A DNA stretch of 64,000 nt from CBDCYH01 sp965224105 (GTDB lineage: Bacteria > Bacteroidota > Rhodothermia > Rhodothermales > JABDKH01). Numbering within the stretch: the stretch's first letter is position 1; the number at the start of each line of letters is the position of its first letter. The position numbers were made by a program, and so were the translations under genes. Below, piece after piece: positions 27,416 through 36,524 of this stretch. Below the pieces are notes generated by a model, which ran no database searches, was not told the DNA's origin, and worked only from the letters and a program-made list of their open reading frames with translations. The stretch is taken from contig CBDCYH010000002.1 in assembly GCA_965224105.1 (NCBI GenBank), forward strand, positions 1,922,001 through 1,986,000. The letters are read 5' to 3'.

Positions 27416-29290
27416 GTGCCAGACAGCTCATCAATAATTGATCTGTTTTCAAACTCTTGGATCGCGGGTCCGATCGCGTTTTTGTGCATGCTCGCCATCA
27501 CTCCTGTTGTTATACATCTGGCGATGAAGATGGAGTGGGTAGCACTGCCCAAGGCGGACAGGTGGCACGAAAGACCTACAGCGCTGATGGGTGGGGTGGC
27601 GATATTTCTCTCAGCAACGGTGGCATTCGCGCTGGTCTCAAAAACACCGGAAATAACCGGCATCTGGCTGGGCGCCGCGCTGATGTTCCTAACCGGACTG
27701 GTCGACGACATCAAGAACATCAAGCCAGCCGCAAAACTCATCGCACAGATTTTGGCAACGGGATTACTGTTGTACAGCGGTTACGCGTTTGCACCCCAGC
27801 TGCCTATCTGGTTGTCGTTTCCGCTCACCTTCCTGTGGGTGATCGGCATCACGAATGCGCTCAACCTTCTCGACAATATGGACGGGCTTGCGGCCGGAAT
27901 CGCGGCCATCGCGTCGGCATTTTTGGCCGTCTTCTCCTGGCTCGTGGGCAGTACCGTGGGTGTTGGAATCGCGCTGGCGACTGCCGGAGCAGCAGCAGGA
28001 TTTCTGATTTTCAACTTCAAACCCGCGCGGATATTCATGGGCGATAGCGGCAGCCTCTTCCTGGGCTACATGATCGCATCCCTGTCCATACTTATCCAGG
28101 CAACGATACCCGTTGCGCAGGGCCTCGCTGTATACCTCGTGTCGGCAGCTGTTCTTGCGGTTCCGATATTCGATACCACCCTGGTTACGATGATCCGACC
28201 AATCGTAGGTCGGAGCGTTTCCCAGGGAGGGCGTGACCATACCTCACACCGCCTGGTCTTTCTTGGCTTCTCAGAACGAAGAGCCGTCCTGTTTTTGTAT
28301 GGGATCAGCATCGTGTCGGGCCTCGTCGCACTGGTTTTCTACATAGCAAGAGTCCAGCTCTTCTACTCGCTCGTAATATTCATGGTCGTCGGACTCGTGG
28401 CACTCGGTGTCTTCCTGGCCGAAGCGAACGTCTACGATCATCCTGTAGATGGAGGCGCCCGGTTGAAGTCACCGTTCCTGCGGCGCATCCGGGACGCGGT
28501 ACGCAGCACGCTGGGCAGCGGATGGAAAGTAATCTTCGCGATGTTCGCAGATCTCCTCCTCGTCGTTGCCGCATTCATCATGGCGTATTACCTGCGATTC
28601 GAGCAGGGGATGTCGCCAGAGCAGGAGTTGTTTGTGAGTCGCGCGCTGCCGATCGTGATTGCCGTAAAGTTGCCCATCTTCTATCTCTCCGGATTGTACA
28701 AGAGCGTATGGCGGTATGCCGGAGCACCCGAGCTGGTCCTTGTCGCCCGCACCACCATGCTCGCATCCATTGCTGCTTTCCTTGTGTTGAGCCTCGTAAA
28801 TGGTTTTTCGGGAATCTCCAAAGGCGTGGCTGTCATAGACTGGATGATTGTGGCGATCTCCGTTAGCTGCCTTCGATTCGGTGTCCGTGCAGTTCCCCAG
28901 TACCTCTCATCAAAAAGAAGAACCGGCAGGCGCGTTCTGCTATACGGTGCTGGAAATGCCGGTATGCTCGCCCTGTCGGAAATCCGTCACAATTCCAGAT
29001 TAGGGATGACGGCGATCGGATTCATCGATGACAATGTGGTAAAAAAAGGACGGACGTTTCAGGGTCTACCCGTACTCGACACGGGTCACGAACTCGAACG
29101 TGTTGCTAAAGAGGTCCACGCCGAGGCTGTAGTCATCACGACCCTGAATATGCCTCCCGCGCGAATGGCCCACGTATCCGCAACTTGCCAAAAACTTGAC
29201 ATACGCTGTCTTAAACTTAACGTCGGCTTTGACGAAACAGGAGAGGTAACCCTCCCTACAATAGTCGAACACTCAGTGGCCTCTGCCTGA
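27416..29290 (+). CDS. Fusion of WecA/MraY-type phosphoglycosyltransferase with a FlaA1/CapD N-terminal domain
   Basis: A 624-residue polytopic membrane protein starting at GTG. Residues 1 to about 350 are a polyprenyl-phosphate HexNAc-1-phosphate transferase: GLVDDIKNIKP, NALNLLDNMDGLAAG (about 145-160), FMGDSGSLFLGY and GGRDHTSHRLVFLG. From about 370 a second part has four membrane helices (starting FADLLLVVAAFIMAYYLRF) and an NAD/CoA-binding domain (RVLLYGAGNAGMLALSEI, about 505) like the N-terminal half of FlaA1/CapD/PglF sugar 4,6-dehydratases. The catalytic dehydratase domain of those proteins is absent. Function: initiates a lipid-linked glycan; the appended part may sense or recruit the NDP-sugar enzyme. 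It lies between an epimerase and a WbpA-like dehydrogenase gene. Confidence 0.9.
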   Translation: MPDSSSIIDLFSNSWIAGPIAFLCMLAITPVVIHLAMKMEWVALPKADRWHERPTALMGGVAIFLSATVAFALVSKTPEITGIWLGAALMFLTGLVDDIKNIKPAAKLIAQILATGLLLYSGYAFAPQLPIWLSFPLTFLWVIGITNALNLLDNMDGLAAGIAAIASAFLAVFSWLVGSTVGVGIALATAGAAAGFLIFNFKPARIFMGDSGSLFLGYMIASLSILIQATIPVAQGLAVYLVSAAVLAVPIFDTTLVTMIRPIVGRSVSQGGRDHTSHRLVFLGFSERRAVLFLYGISIVSGLVALVFYIARVQLFYSLVIFMVVGLVALGVFLAEANVYDHPVDGGARLKSPFLRRIRDAVRSTLGSGWKVIFAMFADLLLVVAAFIMAYYLRFEQGMSPEQELFVSRALPIVIAVKLPIFYLSGLYKSVWRYAGAPELVLVARTTMLASIAAFLVLSLVNGFSGISKGVAVIDWMIVAISVSCLRFGVRAVPQYLSSKRRTGRRVLLYGAGNAGMLALSEIRHNSRLGMTAIGFIDDNVVKKGRTFQGLPVLDTGHELERVAKEVHAEAVVITTLNMPPARMAHVSATCQKLDIRCLKLNVGFDETGEVTLPTIVEHSVASA

Positions 29291-29307
29291 GATAGAAACC
29301 CTGTTCC

Positions 29308-30720
29308 ATGCTTGTTAACACGAAAAACGCAACTTCAAAAACTGTTGAATCGCTGCGTCTCACCGGTGCCGCAAAAGAGCTACTGGAGAAACTTGATTCC
29401 AGGACAGCCAAGATCGGGATCGTCGGACTGGGCTATGTAGGCTTGCCGCTCGCTGTTGAATATGCCCAGAAAGGATTTGAAACCATCGGCATTGACGTTT
29501 CCAACGAACGGGTTCTACGCCTGAACGAAGGCCACAACTACATCCAGGATGTCTCGGATGAGGATCTCCGGGAGGTCGTGGAATCCGGAATGTTTCGTGC
29601 CGTCGACGACTTTAATCTTTGCGGCGAAATCGATGTTTTTTTCATCTGCGTTCCGACTCCCGTAAGCGACCACAAAGATCCTGATACGCGGTACATCGCA
29701 TCGGTCGCAAAAGAAATTGCAAAACGGATTCGTTCGGCGCAGTTGGTCATCCTGAAGAGCACAACCTATCCGGACACTACCGAGGGACTGGTTCTTCCAA
29801 TCCTGGAAGAGAAGGCAGACAAACAGAATCTGCAACTCGGACGGGACTACTTTCTTGCATTCAGCCCGGAGAGGATAGACCCGGGTAACGAACAATTCAC
29901 GACCGCGAACACACCGGTCGTTGTTGGAGGCGTGACCAAAGCCTGCACCCAGCTTGCATCACTGGCGATGAAGCAGGTAGTGAATCTTGTGCATCCCGTA
30001 TCGAGCCCGAAAGTAGCCGAGATGGAAAAGCTGCTCGAGAACATTTTCCGATCCGTCAATATTGCACTGGTCAACGAGTTGGCCCGTCTGTGCGACCGGA
30101 TGGGAGGGATCTCCATCTGGGAGGTTGTCGAAGCCGCGGCCACAAAACCGTTCGGTTACATGCCATTTACCCCGGGTCCAGGAATCGGGGGCCATTGTAT
30201 ACCGGTGGATCCGTACTACCTGAGCTGGCTCGCCCGACGCTATGACTTTGAGACGAGCTTCATCACACTCGCGGCACGCATCAACGAAGAGATGCCGTAC
30301 ACAGTTGTTGACGCCATCGTGCAGGCCATCGCAAAACAGCCAATCAACCTGGCCGAGGCGAGAGTGCTTATTCTTGGTGTGGCGTTTAAGAAGGACGTCG
30401 ACGACGTGAGACATTCGCCGGCGCTCAAAATAATTGAATTGCTCCAGGAAAAAGGAATTGTCAGGATTTCATATGCTGATCCCCACGTCCAGCGCTTGCG
30501 GGTGATGACGGACAAAGGCGAAGCGGTGATGACTCCCGTGCCGGTCACAGATGCAACGCTTAAAGAGCACGATGTTGCCGTGATCGTCACCGATCATTCT
30601 GCGTTTTCTTACACACAAATCGCGAAGCATTCCAGGTGCGTCATCGATACGCGGAACGCCATGCGCGATATCCCTCACGACAGAGAAAAAGTATCCCTCC
30701 TTGGTGGAGGAAATTTCTAG
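29308..30720 (+). CDS. Nucleotide-sugar 6-dehydrogenase, WbpA/WecC-like
   Basis: A 470-residue UDP-sugar dehydrogenase. N-terminal motif GIVGLGYVGLPLAVEYAQKG (about 38-57), FSPERIDPGN, the central KLLENIFRSVNIALVNELA, and the catalytic Cys in GPGIGGHCIPVDPYYLSW. The GGHCIPVDP form is typical of enzymes oxidising UDP-GlcNAc or related HexNAc rather than UDP-Glc (compare GGSCFPKD in the ugd gene here). Expected product is UDP-GlcNAcA, the first step toward UDP-2,3-diacetamido-glucuronate. The following three enzymes of that pathway are encoded on the opposite strand at 32.4-35.4 kb. Confidence 0.93.
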   Translation: MLVNTKNATSKTVESLRLTGAAKELLEKLDSRTAKIGIVGLGYVGLPLAVEYAQKGFETIGIDVSNERVLRLNEGHNYIQDVSDEDLREVVESGMFRAVDDFNLCGEIDVFFICVPTPVSDHKDPDTRYIASVAKEIAKRIRSAQLVILKSTTYPDTTEGLVLPILEEKADKQNLQLGRDYFLAFSPERIDPGNEQFTTANTPVVVGGVTKACTQLASLAMKQVVNLVHPVSSPKVAEMEKLLENIFRSVNIALVNELARLCDRMGGISIWEVVEAAATKPFGYMPFTPGPGIGGHCIPVDPYYLSWLARRYDFETSFITLAARINEEMPYTVVDAIVQAIAKQPINLAEARVLILGVAFKKDVDDVRHSPALKIIELLQEKGIVRISYADPHVQRLRVMTDKGEAVMTPVPVTDATLKEHDVAVIVTDHSAFSYTQIAKHSRCVIDTRNAMRDIPHDREKVSLLGGGNF

Positions 30721-30732
30721 GGGACCGACGGA

Positions 30733-32424
30733 CTAGTATCGCAATCTATGCTGCGGCAACCCCCAGCGTAGCGTAACAATTGGCGCAGCGATCGTCGTCG
30801 ACTCGGATGGATCTTCCAACGAGACGCGATCGAACCAAAATCCGGCTTCGAGAGCGACAAAGGGAAGTAGCTCGTACCCGACGTTTGCGTTTATCAGCAA
30901 CGTCTTTTCTCGCCTGCCCTGCAGGAGTTTGATGCCTTCATCCGCCACACGCGTGGTGTTGCTAATCGTTGGATCAGATCCATAATTGATTCCGTCAAAA
31001 TTTACGCCCCGCGTGGTGTAGGACACATCAGCGTTGAAGACTATCCCTTGGACTGGCTGATATATGCCAAACAGGTGCCAGTCGCTGCTGTTTGGTCCAG
31101 CAGGGTGCCCAAGGTAATCAGAGAAATGTGTATAGGCGTTGAGCGGCTCGCGATGGCTGTAGGTGTACGGCCGGATGCGAGTATACTCGATCCCAAGCAG
31201 CATTCCATCAAGCGGACTCGACCGCACGCCGAATTGCATCGCCCATTTGTTTGCCCACCACTTCTCGCCAATCCGCGACACGCGCAACTCGTCGAGGAGC
31301 AGTTCATAGTGTAGCTGCACTCCGGGCGTCGGGCGCCACATGGTCGCAGCACCGAGCAATACGTTATCCGGGCTCCCTCTGTCGGACTCAACCGCGCGGT
31401 AGAAAATAATCGGGTTTAGATATGCGATGTCGAAGCCTTTCCTGAACCCGAGAGAATCAGTCGCAAACATTACCGATTCGAAAATCGAAAAGTGCAGATT
31501 TTCGCGGGCGGTCACGTTCAACCGGTGCGACACGGCATACTTCTTCGGGATGATGCTGTCGCGGTTGAAGCGGCGCCGCGTTGCGAGGCTGGCGAATATG
31601 TTCACGTACTCGACAGGGCCGACCTGTGTGCGCAGTTGAAGATGATCCGCAACAGTGCTGTAGTCGGACAATACCAGGCTTCCCCTTCCGTAACCCCATC
31701 GGTTGCGGTCACGCCCGAAGCGCACTTCAAAATGCCTGGTTCGTGCCCCAACCGATCCGGTTGCGATCATATAGTCCAGCACGCCGGTCTCGTCATCAAA
31801 TTCCGTCTCTCCAATTCGGTCGGCGGTTTTATCGCTAGCGTTGAAAAGTATCCGCGGATCCCGACGCTGGTTCTCCTCCAGTCGCGTTTCGAAAAAAACG
31901 TACTGACCAATGGCGCCTGAAGCGCGGAGGCCCCGCGTATTCCTCCAGGTGGTTGACTTGGTCGTGACGCTATCTGGCGACACGCGGAGCGGGCCGGCGG
32001 AAAGGTACAAAAGCGGGTTAACGTGCAGCCGGTAATCGTCACCCTCAATCGATACCAGGTCGCGTCCGTTGCGAAACGCCCAACCAACATTCTCACGTAG
32101 CCAGCCTGGAAGCGGGCCCTTGCCCATGAGCTTCGAAAGGCGATCGCGGTCCAGGTTACTAAGTCGGGAGGCATTCTCGTCCAGGGCCAGTGTTTCCAAT
32201 AACTCCTGAGCCGCCGCGCCCGACAGGGGCAGCATGCTCAGACTGGCTCCACCGATCTTGCCCTTGACCTGCTGCTCTTGCAGGAACGTGACGATCGGAT
32301 CATCAACAAACAAAACCCCGTCTACCTGTGCCGATGCAGGTGTTGCGGCGAAGTGTAGAGCAGCCACCGCAGCACACACGACGACCCTCAACCTGCCCGT
32401 GATCTGTTGCCTATGCGAGTGCAA
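30733..32424 (-). CDS. Wzi-like capsule-assembly outer-membrane beta-barrel
   Basis: A 563-residue protein with a signal peptide ending ATPASAQ and a C-terminal alternating beta-barrel. Segments such as RFGRDRNRWGYGRGSLVLSD, LQLRTQVGPVEYVNIFASL and KGFDIAYLNPIIFYRAVES match the Wzi capsule-assembly family, an outer-membrane lectin that attaches capsular polymer to the cell surface. The start at 32424 is a TTG and overlaps the WbpB-like gene by 14 bases, so a later start is possible. It ends the minus-strand operon that begins at 35354 and converges with the WbpA-like gene (12-base gap). Its presence supports a capsule rather than a freely secreted polymer. Confidence 0.85.
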   Translation of the reverse strand: MHSHRQQITGRLRVVVCAAVAALHFAATPASAQVDGVLFVDDPIVTFLQEQQVKGKIGGASLSMLPLSGAAAQELLETLALDENASRLSNLDRDRLSKLMGKGPLPGWLRENVGWAFRNGRDLVSIEGDDYRLHVNPLLYLSAGPLRVSPDSVTTKSTTWRNTRGLRASGAIGQYVFFETRLEENQRRDPRILFNASDKTADRIGETEFDDETGVLDYMIATGSVGARTRHFEVRFGRDRNRWGYGRGSLVLSDYSTVADHLQLRTQVGPVEYVNIFASLATRRRFNRDSIIPKKYAVSHRLNVTARENLHFSIFESVMFATDSLGFRKGFDIAYLNPIIFYRAVESDRGSPDNVLLGAATMWRPTPGVQLHYELLLDELRVSRIGEKWWANKWAMQFGVRSSPLDGMLLGIEYTRIRPYTYSHREPLNAYTHFSDYLGHPAGPNSSDWHLFGIYQPVQGIVFNADVSYTTRGVNFDGINYGSDPTISNTTRVADEGIKLLQGRREKTLLINANVGYELLPFVALEAGFWFDRVSLEDPSESTTIAAPIVTLRWGLPQHRLRY

Positions 32425-33457
32425 TTCTACGGCCGCCTTGTTCGAGGGATGCCTGCGCAGCCTCCAAAATCCTTACGACATCCAGACCGCTTCTTCCGTC
32501 GGAAATCGGACTCCTGTTTGCCTGAACACAATCGACAAAGTGTTCGCACTCTTTGAGCAACGGCTCCGAGCTGTCAATTTTCGGAATGTGAATAGCACCC
32601 GTCCTAAGACGCATGGATGGGCCGTACTCTGCGTACCTTTCCTCACCCGGCTCAATGTTTACACCCTTGTCGTACAGCATAACCTTGTTGATGCTCTCCA
32701 TATCATCAACAACCGCCATCTTCTTGCTCCCAACGACAGTTACCTTTCGCGTCTTGTGTGGGTCCAGCCAACTAGTATGCAAATGCGCGATCTTCCCGCT
32801 CTCAAAAAAAACGGTCGAGAATACAATGTCCTCGATGCCGGGTTGCAAATAGGATTGCCCCGTTGCAGAGACACCCACCGGTCGCTCGTCTAGAAAACGC
32901 AAAGCGACTGCAAGATCGTGCGGCGCCAAACTTTCGAACGCATTTTCTTTTTGTCTGATGATCCCCAGGTTCACGCGGGTGCTATACAGATAGTACACAT
33001 CACCAAGCTCACCAGCCCGAATAGTATCTTCGAGGTACTTGAACGCTGGGTGGTACAGCAGGAGGTGGCCAACCATAATCTGGAGTCTGCGCTCGTCGGC
33101 GATTTCAACCAGTTCGTTGGCCTCTGCAGCGGTCTGCGTCATCGGTTTCTCGATGAATGCATGCTTGCCAGCGAGTAGGGCTGCTTTGGCGAGTGGGTAA
33201 TGTAGCGGCGTTTCTGTTGCGATCACTGCAGCATGGACAGCCGGATCCGCCAGTGCAGTCTCAAAGTCCGGGATGACTTTGGTGTCGGGATATTGCGTCT
33301 CAAGTCTCGCTCGAACATCCCCGCGCTGATCGCACGCGTAGAGTACACGCACGTTGCCCATGGAGCTGAAGTTACGCAGAAGGTTCTTGCCCCAATACCC
33401 TATACCAACCTGAGCAAGATTTACCGTTTCGTTGTTGGCGCTATTGCCGGATGCCAT
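32411..33457 (-). CDS. Gfo/Idh/MocA-family oxidoreductase, WbpB-like
   Basis: A 348-residue NAD(P)-dependent oxidoreductase. N-terminal QVGIGYWGKNLLRNFSSMG (nucleotide site), the conserved HAFIEKPMTQTAAEAN and GHLLLYHPAFKYL, and a C-terminal beta-sheet domain place it with WbpB/WlbA, which oxidises C3 of UDP-GlcNAcA to the 3-keto sugar. It lies three bases before the aminotransferase stop region, in the order acetyltransferase, aminotransferase, oxidoreductase. The combination with the WbpA-like gene opposite makes the WbpB role strong by context. Confidence 0.9.
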   Translation of the reverse strand: MASGNSANNETVNLAQVGIGYWGKNLLRNFSSMGNVRVLYACDQRGDVRARLETQYPDTKVIPDFETALADPAVHAAVIATETPLHYPLAKAALLAGKHAFIEKPMTQTAAEANELVEIADERRLQIMVGHLLLYHPAFKYLEDTIRAGELGDVYYLYSTRVNLGIIRQKENAFESLAPHDLAVALRFLDERPVGVSATGQSYLQPGIEDIVFSTVFFESGKIAHLHTSWLDPHKTRKVTVVGSKKMAVVDDMESINKVMLYDKGVNIEPGEERYAEYGPSMRLRTGAIHIPKIDSSEPLLKECEHFVDCVQANRSPISDGRSGLDVVRILEAAQASLEQGGRRIALA

Positions 33458-33459
33458 GG

Positions 33460-34611
33460 TTAGCCCCGAACATATTCAATAATGGTGTCAACAATGTACC
33501 TTTGTTGATCGGCCGTAAGCTCGGTGTGCATAGGGAGGGAGATAACTTCCCGGGCTGCCAGCTCCGTTTCCGTTAAATCGGTGTATCTGCTACTTCCCGG
33601 GGTAGAAAAGACTGGCAATTGGTGCAGGGGGATTGGATAATAAACCGCGTTCGGGATGGACCGATCTTTCAAGAATGCGGAAAGTCCGTCGCGTGTTTTT
33701 TCCGATGTTGCAGGCCTGTAGCGCAGCGTATACTGATGAAACACATGAGACCGATCAGTTGCGCGGTACGGCGTTTCAATCTCTTCTACTCCTTCAAGCA
33801 TGGTGTCGTACCGGTCGGCGGCGCTCACACGCGCTTGCTCGTAATCATCCAGGTGCTTGAGCTTGACCGAAAGGATCGCGGCCTGGAAGGCATCCAGCCT
33901 GCTATTGATCCCCACAATCTCGTTGTGGTATTTCTTTTTCGATCCGTGGTTGCCAATCATTCGGCAGGTGGCCAACAAATTCTCATCCGAACAAACAATC
34001 GCTCCTGCGTCCCCGTATGCACCAAGATTCTTGGAAGGGAAGAAAGATATCGTTCCAACATCTCCGATGCTGCCTACTCGCCTTCCCTTGTAGTGGGCAC
34101 CAATTGCTTGTGCGAGGTCTTCTACTACCGGCAGGTTGTGTCTGGAGGCGACATCCATTAGCGGATCCATGTCAGCCGGTTGCCCGAACAGGTGCACCGG
34201 TACAATCGCCTTCGTTTTGTCGGCGATTAGTTGTTCGATGCGGGACGGATCGATATTGAAAGTTTCCGGATGGATATCCGCGAACACCGGAGTTGCACCG
34301 AGGAGGGCTGCGGCTTCTGCGGTGGCGATAAATGTGAAAGCGGTCGTGATAACCTCGTCGCCAGGTCCGACGCCGAGCGCCATGAGCGCAACCTGCAGTG
34401 CGTCTGTTCCATTCGCAACACCGAGCGCACCGGGTGTGTCGAGATACTGCGCAAGCTGCTGTTCGAATTCTGTGACAAACGGTCCTCGAATGAAGCTTGT
34501 TGAAGAAAGCACGTGCTGAATCGCATCGTCGATCTCCGGTTTGATGCGCAGGTACTGACCGTGCAGGTCGACCATTTGGATTTTGTCGACGCTTGTTTCA
34601 GCTAATCCCAT
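33460..34611 (-). CDS. DegT/DnrJ/EryC1/StrS-family aminotransferase, WbpE-like
   Basis: PLP transaminase of 383 residues. IQMVDLHGQYLRIKPEID opens the protein (a start at the later Met in IQMVDL is possible). GVANGTDALQVALMALG, PVVEDLAQAIGAHYKGRRVG and Lys194 in SFFPSKNLGAYGDAG (Schiff-base lysine) are typical. The N-terminal DLHGQY..I block is the WbpE/WlbC subgroup that converts UDP-3-keto-GlcNAcA to UDP-GlcNAc3NA. It overlaps the acetyltransferase gene by ten bases. It is different from the 1.8-3.0 kb aminotransferase, so the locus can make two amino sugars. Confidence 0.92.
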   Translation of the reverse strand: MGLAETSVDKIQMVDLHGQYLRIKPEIDDAIQHVLSSTSFIRGPFVTEFEQQLAQYLDTPGALGVANGTDALQVALMALGVGPGDEVITTAFTFIATAEAAALLGATPVFADIHPETFNIDPSRIEQLIADKTKAIVPVHLFGQPADMDPLMDVASRHNLPVVEDLAQAIGAHYKGRRVGSIGDVGTISFFPSKNLGAYGDAGAIVCSDENLLATCRMIGNHGSKKKYHNEIVGINSRLDAFQAAILSVKLKHLDDYEQARVSAADRYDTMLEGVEEIETPYRATDRSHVFHQYTLRYRPATSEKTRDGLSAFLKDRSIPNAVYYPIPLHQLPVFSTPGSSRYTDLTETELAAREVISLPMHTELTADQQRYIVDTIIEYVRG

Positions 34612-35354
34612 CCCTGGTTCTCCAATTTTTGTTCATCCGGAACTTGGCGAAAATACTTTGCTGGCACCCCGGCGTAGATGATATCCTTGTCGGCATTGCG
34701 CGTTAGTAGCGCCCCCGCTGCGACAACAGAATCCTCCTCCACAACCTTGCCGGGAAGGATAACGGCTCCGACACCCAGGCGCCCTCCTTTCTTGATCGTC
34801 ACGCCTTTGAAATGCTTGAACCTTTCTTCTGTTCGCCCCATGAAATTGTCGTTGCTCGTGAGAACTCCCGGTGCTACAAAGACACGATCCTCGACGGTAG
34901 AGTAGGCTGTGAGGTATACATTCGTCTCGAGCTTGCAGTATGCCCCGACCGTGCACTTGTTTTCTACAGCGACGCCCCTGCCAATGATGGTGAATTTACC
35001 GATGGTAACATCTTCTCGCACGGACGCCTGGTCGGCGACAAGGACGCGCTCGCCGAGCGTACAACCGGCGTAGATAACAACGTTTGCACCTATAATGCAC
35101 CTTTCACCGATCACGGCTGGAGGCTTCCGGTCATCCGATGTCACCGCCGAGTTGGCGGCTTTCATGGGTTGCTTACCGATAGTGGTATTGTCGTCGATAC
35201 GGACGTTGGCGCCGATTCGCGTACCATCACGAATAACAACGTTGTGACCTATCTCGCAGCCTTCGCCGATGGATACCCCGCTCTCGATTACGCAGTTGTG
35301 TCCAAGCGATGCTGTGGGGTGCACGACGGATGATTCATGAATCTGACTACTCAT
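34602..35354 (-). CDS. Left-handed beta-helix N-acetyltransferase, WbpD-like
   Basis: A 250-residue hexapeptide-repeat acetyltransferase. Imperfect hexapeptides run through VIESGVSIGEGCEIGHN, VIRDGTRIGANVRID and VIGERCIIGANVVIYAG, followed by GRLGVGAVILPGKVV. The form with FMGRTEERFKHFKG matches WbpD/WlbB proteins that acetylate the 3-amino group of UDP-GlcNAc3NA with acetyl-CoA, completing UDP-2,3-diacetamido-2,3-dideoxy-glucuronate. It is the first gene of the minus-strand operon and follows the terminator at 35.4 kb. Confidence 0.92.
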   Translation of the reverse strand: MSSQIHESSVVHPTASLGHNCVIESGVSIGEGCEIGHNVVIRDGTRIGANVRIDDNTTIGKQPMKAANSAVTSDDRKPPAVIGERCIIGANVVIYAGCTLGERVLVADQASVREDVTIGKFTIIGRGVAVENKCTVGAYCKLETNVYLTAYSTVEDRVFVAPGVLTSNDNFMGRTEERFKHFKGVTIKKGGRLGVGAVILPGKVVEEDSVVAAGALLTRNADKDIIYAGVPAKYFRQVPDEQKLENQGWD

Positions 35355-35387
35355 TTCTTTTCTCAGCTGGCGGATTGATAAGGTATA

Positions 35388-35420
35388 AAAAAACCCGCGA
35401 CCGGGAGGGTCGCGGGTTTA
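35388..35420 (-). terminator. Rho-independent terminator of the TPR gene
   Basis: AAACCCGCGACC (35391-35402) pairs perfectly with GGTCGCGGGTTT (35408-35419) around a five-base loop. Read on the minus strand the hairpin is followed by a run of seven T, 20-50 bases after the TPR gene stop and just before the WbpD-like gene. It insulates that operon from upstream transcription. Confidence 0.9.
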
Positions 35421-35439
35421 TCACCGTCGGCGAAAAAGC

Positions 35440-36255
35440 CTAGAGTGTTTCGAGGTAATGTTGGGCTGACGCCTTGTACTGTCCGTAGACTGCTTCGGCG
35501 AACGATGCCTTTGCAGCTTCACGGTTGTCCATCGCTAGCTGTGCTTCGCCTTTCACAAAGTAGATTTTCGCTTTGTCGCTGCGTCCTTTTTTGTGGACTG
35601 CGAGAGCGGCATCTGCTGCGCTAATCGCTGCGGAGTGGTTTCCGGCAAGCGCGTGTGCTGTGGCTTTGTAGTAGTGCGTGTCGGCGTCCGGCTCGACCAA
35701 CTCCTCCATTGCAGTCAACTCGGCGATCGCGGCGGCAGCATCAGAAGAAGTAGCCGAAGTCTTAGCGATCATCGCTGAAGCCTTGGCGTGGTAGTGCGAA
35801 CGGATGGCCTTCTCGGCAGCTCGCTTCACTTTGGCGTTTTTCCCGTCCATGGCAGTCTTGAACAGCCCCATGGCCTCGGTCTCGTTCCCCATCTTCTTCA
35901 TCGCCAGGCCTTTATTATAGTAGTTGGCCGAGTAGTCCGGGTCCAACGCGATGCCTGAGTCGAAGTGACCGATGGCTTTCTGGTAATCACCAGCTTTATA
36001 AGCCTGTGATCCAAAAATCTTGTCCAGCTTGGCCATGATGGTGTTACACTTGTCCACCAACTCTGTATCGCCGGCGGCAGCAGCGCCAGACTTAGCTTCG
36101 CTGTAATGTGTGTACGCTGCGGTGTAATTCTTTGCCTTTTGGGCCTCGAGCGCCTTGTTGTACGCTTCCTTGTGCGGCTGAGCAAAAGCTGCTGTGGAGG
36201 TCATTGCCAATACGGCGAATCCCAGCAAAAAGCGTGATATCAAGCGTGAAGTCAT
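35440..36255 (-). CDS. Secreted TPR-repeat protein
   Basis: A 271-residue protein with a signal peptide (MTSRLISRFLLGFAVLAM to AAFAQ). The mature part is alpha-helical and made of tetratricopeptide-like repeats: YNKALEAQKAKNYTAAYTHY, GDYQKAIGHFDSGIALDPDY, ANYYNKGLAMKKMGNETEAM and KAKIYFVKGEAQLAMDNREA. It is probably a periplasmic scaffold or partner-binding protein; no catalytic motif. It stands alone with its own terminator. Function not assignable from sequence. Confidence 0.85.
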   Translation of the reverse strand: MTSRLISRFLLGFAVLAMTSTAAFAQPHKEAYNKALEAQKAKNYTAAYTHYSEAKSGAAAAGDTELVDKCNTIMAKLDKIFGSQAYKAGDYQKAIGHFDSGIALDPDYSANYYNKGLAMKKMGNETEAMGLFKTAMDGKNAKVKRAAEKAIRSHYHAKASAMIAKTSATSSDAAAAIAELTAMEELVEPDADTHYYKATAHALAGNHSAAISAADAALAVHKKGRSDKAKIYFVKGEAQLAMDNREAAKASFAEAVYGQYKASAQHYLETL

Positions 36256-36524
36256 AATAGTCGTAGTTCTTGTTTCTGTTGAGAAAGTGGCCGAAGTAGC
36301 TGACCAGCAATTATTCCTGCCAGTACTATGCCGAAATGCACCCCGGGTTTGGACGATCCTGTTAAAGATGCTGCCCTGGGACTGGAAGCAGAGCTTCCGA
36401 CCTTAAAATACATATTTCGGAGTTTGGTTTCAGGCATAAACGGTGGACCAAACTGCGGCCAATATGTCTCCCTATTGACCAGTTTTGGACACACACGTCA
36501 AATTCCACTAGTGGAATGAGCATA
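36256..36524. promoter_or_regulatory. Promoter region of the TPR gene with a 16-bp perfect palindrome
   Basis: This 269-base gap precedes the minus-strand TPR gene. ATTCCACTAGTGGAAT at 36502-36517 is a perfect palindrome without spacer, eight bases from the ApgM-like stop codon. It looks like a dimeric regulator site rather than a terminator, since there is no T-run. No gene is supported here. Confidence 0.35.
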
